From Eleginops maclovinus (lineage: Eukaryota; Chordata; Actinopteri; Perciformes; Eleginopidae), in contig NC_086362.1 in the NCBI RefSeq assembly GCF_036324505.1, positions 6,197,043 through 6,261,042 of the forward strand: a stretch of DNA of 64,000 bases. The letters are read 5' to 3'. Every line of letters starts with the position of its first letter. Position 1 is the stretch's first letter. Made by a program: the position numbers and the translations under genes. The notes beneath the pieces are model-generated. The model had not been told where the DNA came from. It made no database searches and was given only the letters and a program-made list of their open reading frames with translations. Of this stretch, positions 57,666-64,000 are shown piece after piece.

Positions 57666-59560
57666 CCTGCTTTGTCATGATGCTAAGTGAAAGAACAATT
57701 CACTTGGTTTTTGTTTTTTTTTATGACTGCCACTTTTACACCTTTAAATACCAAACATTTTATATGTCTTTCATGTTTTTATTTTCATTTGCCCGTGCCT
57801 AATAAAAATCAGAATAGGAAAATGAATATACAAACAAGAATAATCGCAGTCACAAGACAGGTGATGCTCTTTTACACTGCCATCACACCTATGTATTTGA
57901 GCATGAATAAAATATATTATTTTCAATCTTCCTTATTATGTATCCTGTCATGTATTATGTTTAATCTGCTTGTCTTCTCTTTCTCTCTTCTGGCAGTGCA
58001 CCTTATGATTCACACAGGAGAGAACAACACAGTGAAACGCACATGAGCTCGCTCAGTAGCTATGTGTCACAATAGGTACCGCTGAACAAACACTAAGCTA
58101 TGTGAGTTTGGCTTATAACTATTGATACTACAATAATAGAGTCACTAATAGAGCATTTTAATTGTTACCTTATACAAATAATGATCTGCATTTATCTGGA
58201 AGCTATTGGTTCTTTGCAGATAAAGACAGTGACAAGATATTGTCAGCCTTTGCAAACACCCAAGGAAACCTCTAAAATGAGCTCCATCATTATAACAAAG
58301 TTGAATATTTAAATGCTTCCCATTTGTGTATGATGCAGTATAATGATATAACAGTCACTACATTGAGAGTACTTCATCTAGCTGGAAATACTTAGAAAGA
58401 TTTTTGGAAGCTAAATAAATACATTACATGGTTGTGTGTCTCCTTCCAGTGGCAGGTGTGAGGTCTGCCGCTTTACCAGTCCAAACCTATGTTGAATTAT
58501 TGTTGGCTTTGGATCTCTTGGTGTTTTTGCCTTACTTTGCCCCTTCTCTTTTGTCTCTGTATGTCTCTTCACTTGTCAGAAATATATATTGTCTGCCATC
58601 TGTCTTGTAAGCTCTTCAATAAACTACTACTGTAATAATTGCACAAAACAAACTGAGATAAATACAATTTGTTGAAAAAGATTTTGTATTCTGATTAGTT
58701 TCAGAAAGCTGTTGTACTAACAATCTCACAGAAAATAGCTACAGTATGTATGGTAACATAAATAGATACTTTACAAATATGATCAATGCTATATATTACA
58801 TTTGATGATTAAACTGTATGCACTAGTTCAGGGTTAGAATGCACAGCCTTATAGGAGCTGCATGTGTTCCTTACAAAAATAAACCTGGCAGCATTCAAAA
58901 CTGTCACTTATGTGAATAAGTGATACAGGACAGTGATCACTGTAGCAAGATTCATTTGTACATTAATAGTGCATTTTTCTAACATCCTCTGCTATATTGT
59001 TAAGCTTAAATCTTTCATCTGATTCTTAATTCAGATTAGCTTTCACCTCATCTATAACTGTGCCTTCATGTTCTTTGTAGTCATTGCTACTGGTGTTAAT
59101 GAAAGCAGGTGAAAAAGCAGGTCCTACAGAACCATAGCTGACAACGCCCCCCTCCCCGCTAAGGGGCACGTGGAACCAGTGGACCCTTAATCTAAATTTG
59201 TTAGCTGATTGTAAGGCTTCTTTCACAAGGACATACATGATGACAGAGGCATGAATTACGTTAATGTATATAACTTTATTTAACAAATGGAAATGTTAAA
59301 AATGCACCAACTGTCAGTGGATAAAGTTCAAGTATGAGGCAGGCCTGGTCCACTGGGTCACAATGCCTGGTAACTGTGAGGGACAAAACACAACAACAAC
59401 AAAAGCAGGCAATACTCAAACCACAACCTCTAATAATGTAATAACAGTGAGAGATTTATCATTCATACATTTTAATTTTTTTCTAGAATTTGGCATAAAT
59501 GTTCACTTGACCCAAGAATGAGTTAGATTTTGGTTCTCTAAGGTTTAGACGCTGTAACAT
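57666..59560. other. Mostly non-coding; two possible zinc-finger relic exons
   Basis: After a TTCTGGCAG acceptor at 57996, the plus strand reads HLMIHTGENNTVKRT then a stop. After CCTTCCAG at 58449 it reads GRCEVCRFTSPNL before a stop. These resemble the end and the start of a C2H2 finger, but both are short and could be chance. Nothing else was recognised. Confidence 0.25.
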
Positions 59561-59561
59561 G

Positions 59562-59665
59562 ATATGATATGATATGACTTTTATTGATCCCAATTTGGGA
59601 AATTCTTTTGTTCCAGCAGCATTAGAAACATAGAGACAATACAAAATATACACAATAAGAAATAG
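59562..59665 (-). mobile_element. Truncated LINE 3' tail (Rex/CR1-like)
   Basis: A (TGATA)n tract (59562-59575 region) is followed by CTTTTATTGATCCCAATTTG and GGAAATTC, the inverse 3' terminus of widespread fish non-LTR elements. Confidence 0.55.
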
Positions 59666-61146
59666 TAAAATATAAGGATAAACAAAAACAAAAAATGATT
59701 TACAAATCTAAAGAAAAAGAACGGGAAGTAAGAATGACATAGACATAGAATGATTAAACAGGACTAATAATCATTTAAATGAATGTGGATGTGAATGTCC
59801 AGTGAGGTTTAAGTCCAGTGAAGCTATGAAGCAGAGAGTTCTCTGCCAGCCAGAGGAGATTTATTTGATGCCGTTCTTGAATGTGATATCTGATGAGCGC
59901 CTTGAACAAATGACATAACATCTGGCTCAAATATCAACTTGGACCCAACGATAACTAGCTACATTTAGAACTAGATACAAAATGTCCCCTCGACCTCAAA
60001 ACATGTTTTTGGCCATAAATTAAGAATGTGAATGGTACTAACTGTATGGCAAATATCTAAATATGTACAATGAAAACCAAAAGGGATAACTTTAAGAACA
60101 GACATGGATGTACACTGCAACTTCACTGCAGTTTTTGGCAGAGGCATGCAACCCCAGTCACACCTCATCATAAACAACACCGATGGTCAGCTGTCAATCT
60201 GTCAACAGCCGTTCTTAGTATTACGTGAACTATTGTTTTTTATTGCGTCTTTTGTGTTGCAATAAAAGGTGCTGGTGTATTCCATATATAGGAATGCACA
60301 AATGGAGTTTATCCTGTTTAATAATAGGTAATGCCGAACAAATATAGATCGATAGTGAGGTGTTAAAGGAGCAGTAAAAGAAAAGGCAAGAAAACAATAT
60401 TGTTTCTAAAAGTATCAATTCATAAATTCATTATGGTCTAGTATCAAATTGTAATATTTTATAAATGATGTATAGACATTTATTTTTTTGAACCTTAATG
60501 TCAGTAGAATATCTCAAATGTGTAATTTTAATAATAGCAGCAAATTGTTTTAAGGAAGAATTCATCACTCTACAAACCATACACATACTTCAATGTGTGT
60601 TTTGTGAGATTTCAAACGTATTGAAGTATAATGATGAAAACAGTAAAGAGTAGTTTTGCTCATTTAGTTTGGTGTGGATGTTTTTCCTGCTACACTGTAA
60701 GTCAAGCATCAGGTATGCTGTCTTGCGAAAGCCAATCAGCATTGAGATTCTTCATGCATTATAATATTTTTCCCAAAATAGTTTTCACACTATCTGTTTA
60801 AATTAACTCCATCATTTCAATAAACCAATGAAAAATACAAAATTTAGAGCCTCTTTGTTATTTTATTGAATTTCAAATATTATTTTGCTTTAACTAAGAT
60901 AAAATAGTACTGCATAGAAATGGCAATAACCGGGGGGAGAGATACGTATCTTGAAATGACGGCAGCACTTATCAAAGCTTTCTGCCTTATAACTTGTCTT
61001 TCAAACTCTTTCCTTTTCTTGCACCTTTTCTACATGTTCTCTATGATTTGTATTTTCTAAGCACAGTTTAGCCAAATTATACATCAATTATTCAAACGTT
61101 TTTTAAATGCTTTGCACTTCTTTCTGTAGAATGGAGTAGAGCAATA
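59666..61146. other. Non-coding; contains one copy of a diverged duplication
   Basis: About 59970-60560 is homologous to about 62830-63375. No gene seen. Confidence 0.55.
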
Positions 61147-61646
61147 NNNNNNNNNNNNNNNNNNNNNNNNNNNNNNNNNNNNNNNNNNNNNNNNNNNNNN
61201 NNNNNNNNNNNNNNNNNNNNNNNNNNNNNNNNNNNNNNNNNNNNNNNNNNNNNNNNNNNNNNNNNNNNNNNNNNNNNNNNNNNNNNNNNNNNNNNNNNNN
61301 NNNNNNNNNNNNNNNNNNNNNNNNNNNNNNNNNNNNNNNNNNNNNNNNNNNNNNNNNNNNNNNNNNNNNNNNNNNNNNNNNNNNNNNNNNNNNNNNNNNN
61401 NNNNNNNNNNNNNNNNNNNNNNNNNNNNNNNNNNNNNNNNNNNNNNNNNNNNNNNNNNNNNNNNNNNNNNNNNNNNNNNNNNNNNNNNNNNNNNNNNNNN
61501 NNNNNNNNNNNNNNNNNNNNNNNNNNNNNNNNNNNNNNNNNNNNNNNNNNNNNNNNNNNNNNNNNNNNNNNNNNNNNNNNNNNNNNNNNNNNNNNNNNNN
61601 NNNNNNNNNNNNNNNNNNNNNNNNNNNNNNNNNNNNNNNNNNNNNN
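61147..61646. other. Assembly gap of 500 N
   Basis: Exactly 500 unknown bases, a conventional placeholder size, so the true distance is unknown. The minus-strand frames across it are artefacts. Confidence 0.99.
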
Positions 61647-61800
61647 CTAGCTGCAAATTGTGTGGCTTGGTTCCCCAATAATGAGAGCAAAATCAATCAA
61701 GGTGCTGCTACAACCTTATATATTTTTATACGTATTTATTGGTGGTATACAGCCTAAAACTATTGGATATCACACTTTCATAGCAACAATTTTATACAAG

Positions 61801-61910
61801 ATAAGATAAGATAAGATAAGGTAAGAGCTTTATTTATTCCCGTGGGGGAATTCAGGAGTTAAAGCAGCTACAGAATTGGAATTACAGTACAGATTCACTC
61901 AAGGTAAAAA
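61801..61910 (-). mobile_element. Truncated LINE 3' tail (Rex/CR1-like), second copy
   Basis: (GATAA)n followed by GAGCTTTATTTATTCCCGTG and GGGGAATTCAGGAGTT, the same type of terminus as at 59562. Confidence 0.5.
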
Positions 61911-61997
61911 CTAAATTTAAAAAAACAATACAAAAATTCAAAATAAAATTATAGTGTAAGTGCTAAAAACAAGAATTCGCAAAATGATAAAATTCAA

Positions 61998-62216
61998 CTC
62001 AGCAAAAAAATTAGGAGAGCTTTTTCTTAAATCTCAATGTCTACATGTATGGCAGCCATTCCAGTGTCGGTTGAATTCCAGCACAGAGAAATGTTGTCAG
62101 TAGTTTATAAAATACAATAAAAAAAATAATTTCACTCAAAGACATATCTATAAATAGCAAAACCGGAGAAACTGATAATGCTGCAGTGGTCTCCTAATTA
62201 TTTTTCGGAGCTGGGT
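61998..62216. mobile_element. MITE, third copy of the 10878 family
   Basis: Interior CAGCCATTCCAGTGTCGGTT and AGTAGTTTATAAAATACAAT; right end GCAGTGGTCTCCTAATTATT then TTTCGGAGCTG. The left terminus has lost its CAGCTC. Confidence 0.75.
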
Positions 62217-63825
62217 TTATATTTATATAATGATTCACAATAACACACCCTGGACATAGGAATTATACATACAATGTAGGATATTATATAAGGTAAGTTT
62301 ATTATATCATTTTCCTTGAAATGACAAGTACAATGCAATGAGTTTTTTAGTAACAGTAGTTAACATTAGTAACAATGTTTACTCCAGGTCTGTTGATGCC
62401 ATCATTAAACTGCCTCCATAACTTACAATTCAAATTCTCAACAATAAAACTTGTAGTTAATAAGTGTGAGACATATACCGCATAACATAGACTTAAAAAT
62501 GTACTTACCCAAAATTAGGTTAAAAAAAATCCTCCTTTTAATATGTTAAAATATTTCAGTATCTTTTAATCAAGTCAATTTCACAATATGATATTGCAAA
62601 CCTTTTGCCTTGTGTGACACTCCCGATGTATTGTTGCTCTTATATTGAAATGGAATAATGGTTAATGACGTGGTTCATATGTCACACATTTTTAGAAATG
62701 TTGTTACACCTTGAAAAAGAACAAAGCCAAATTGCAGGGTACATAATTTCAGCTGTCAGAGTTTCTGAATACTCCCTTCTTTTATCCACCAACTCAGTCA
62801 CGTTGTGACTGTGCCTTCTATATTTTTGGGAACATGATTGCTTGGGTTTTACCTGATGTGAAATATTTTGGCACAAATATCCACTTGACATCGCTTGGAT
62901 TCAAGGATGAACTGATAACAATTTGTGAGTCAAAGGTCAAAGTTACAGTCAGACGTTTTTCCTTCATGGTGTACTTGTAATTGAAATAGACATAGATGCA
63001 AACAAGTCTAGTTGCCCGAGGCATACTGTCAATCTGTCAGCATTTGTGTTTGTTTTTCATACACCCTTCATTGTATTGCTTCTTTTGTCTTTCAATAGAA
63101 GATGCTGGTGAATTCCATTCACAGGAAGGTTGAAGGAAGTTTGACCACTGCAATTGTAGGTTGTGACAAATATAGATTGTTATTGACGTGTTATGGGAGC
63201 TGTGAGAAATAGGCAACAACTCCAGTTATTAGTCTGAAGTATCAATTGATAAATTCAATATGATTCAATGTGCTATGGGTATATTCAACTATAATTAATT
63301 ATTCACTTATTTTTAAATATGAATAGACATGTTTTTTTTTTACCTTAAAGTCAGCAGAAAATATATAGACAGCAGTTGTAGAGCGTGGAAACGCTCATGT
63401 GAAGGTGATTTAAAAATGTTCGGTGCGCCATCTTGAATACTGTCCCAAAGCTACATTTCTATTCATCGTCCATTTATTCACAACTGACTCTCAGAATTCA
63501 TTAGCGCCAGGTTTAATGGACTAAAAACCGGCCTATATTCTATTTGTCCTGAAACATAAGGCCCAATAAAGATGTTTCAGGCTACAACAGACAACACAGT
63601 CATAGTCAGTTACTGAATAATGAACTCACAATCAATATCAATAAAAACAGATGCCAATAAATGATTGAATATAAAAACATTCTGCCTGTAGAAAAGGTCC
63701 TCCTGTCACTAAGCAGGGCACAGTTGACAGAAGAGAAATAAAACGCAGGTTTTATTTATATGCAGGTGTGTGTTAAACCAACGGAGTCTCAGGTTGTCTG
63801 AAAAATCAGAAACATTATATAAATT

Positions 63826-63828
<3 letters not shown>
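62217..63828. other. Non-coding; resembles the region upstream of gene A
   Basis: A GTAAGTACA donor on the minus strand at 62508 and the stretch 62650-62750 resemble 10372 and 10540-10640. This hints at another cluster member's upstream exon or a relic of one. 62830-63375 duplicates 59970-60560. Confidence 0.4.

Positions 63829-63863
<35 letters not shown>
63829..63863. repeat. (GT)n microsatellite
   Basis: About 17 GT units followed by (TA)5. Confidence 0.95.
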
Positions 63864-63873
<10 letters not shown>

Positions 63874-64000
63874 TTCAAGAAATATTCCTTCTGCCGTTTA
63901 TAGATGTTTTCTTTTTTATGTGAACACTTTGGGAGAGGTTTAAAGTGTGCACAAGACAAGTTTAGAGTGTTAAAAACATTTGTACAATATCAATGAGTTT

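Noticed and set aside
57687..58046. 119-codon plus-strand membrane-like protein
   Set aside because: The hydrophobic, AT-rich frame has no recognisable family and no conserved neighbour; only its last 15 codons after an acceptor look finger-like.
61084..61696. Minus-strand frames of 190 and 197 codons
   Set aside because: They run through the 500-N gap.

Overview
The window is vertebrate DNA and most likely teleost fish. The genes are split by short introns with consensus splice sites. The non-coding DNA carries Tc1-like and hAT transposon remnants, a BEL/Pao gag fragment, non-LTR retrotransposon pieces, a tRNA-derived SINE remnant, MITEs and long (CA)n/(GT)n microsatellites of the kinds typical of fish. 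No bacterial-type operon, CRISPR array, tRNA or rRNA gene was seen.

The dominant content is a tandem cluster of paralogous mucin-like genes, all on the minus strand. Each has a short signal-peptide exon ending in phase 1, a huge single exon of Thr/Ala/Pro repeats (15-bp unit, TTAAP), and one or more SEA domains split over three exons with intron phases 0, 2 and 1. The last exon ends in a hydrophobic tail with no cytoplasmic segment, typical of a GPI-anchor signal. The predicted products are secreted, heavily O-glycosylated, surface-tethered SEA mucins.

Layout, left to right. 1-9839: gene A (5' part; its 3' end lies left of the window). 9840-14572: intergenic, with a possible non-coding first exon of gene A, a (CA)n tract, MITEs and a BEL/Pao gag relic. 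14573-20195: gene B (3' part; its 5' part is missing at an abrupt join). 20200-30410: a further gene copy (3' end, SEA-A, linker, SEA-B, mucin array, 5' exon) in error-like sequence, deletion-rich at 20.2-22.0 kb and homopolymer-inflated at 25.8-30.4 kb. 30411-38990: non-coding DNA with a decayed gene 3' end, Tc1-like relics, an hAT element with an intact target-site duplication and a LINE endonuclease fragment between 45-bp direct repeats. 39063-50985: gene C, readable from start codon to stop codon over 14 coding exons, about 3,000 residues and four SEA domains (A-B-A-A'). 50986-64000: upstream non-coding DNA with transposon relics, internal duplications and a 500-N gap.

The mucin arrays are open in all six frames, so the long plus-strand Val/Gly/Ala, Cys/Ser and Leu/Gln reading frames are shadows. 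Gene C balances in frame except for one net missing base inside its largest exon, in a visibly degraded stretch. Genes A and B carry many more apparent indels; I cannot tell assembly error from real decay for these. The most notable observations are the modular SEA-mucin gene family, the six-frame-open repeat, the recent module duplication inside gene C, and several rearrangement scars in the intergenic DNA.
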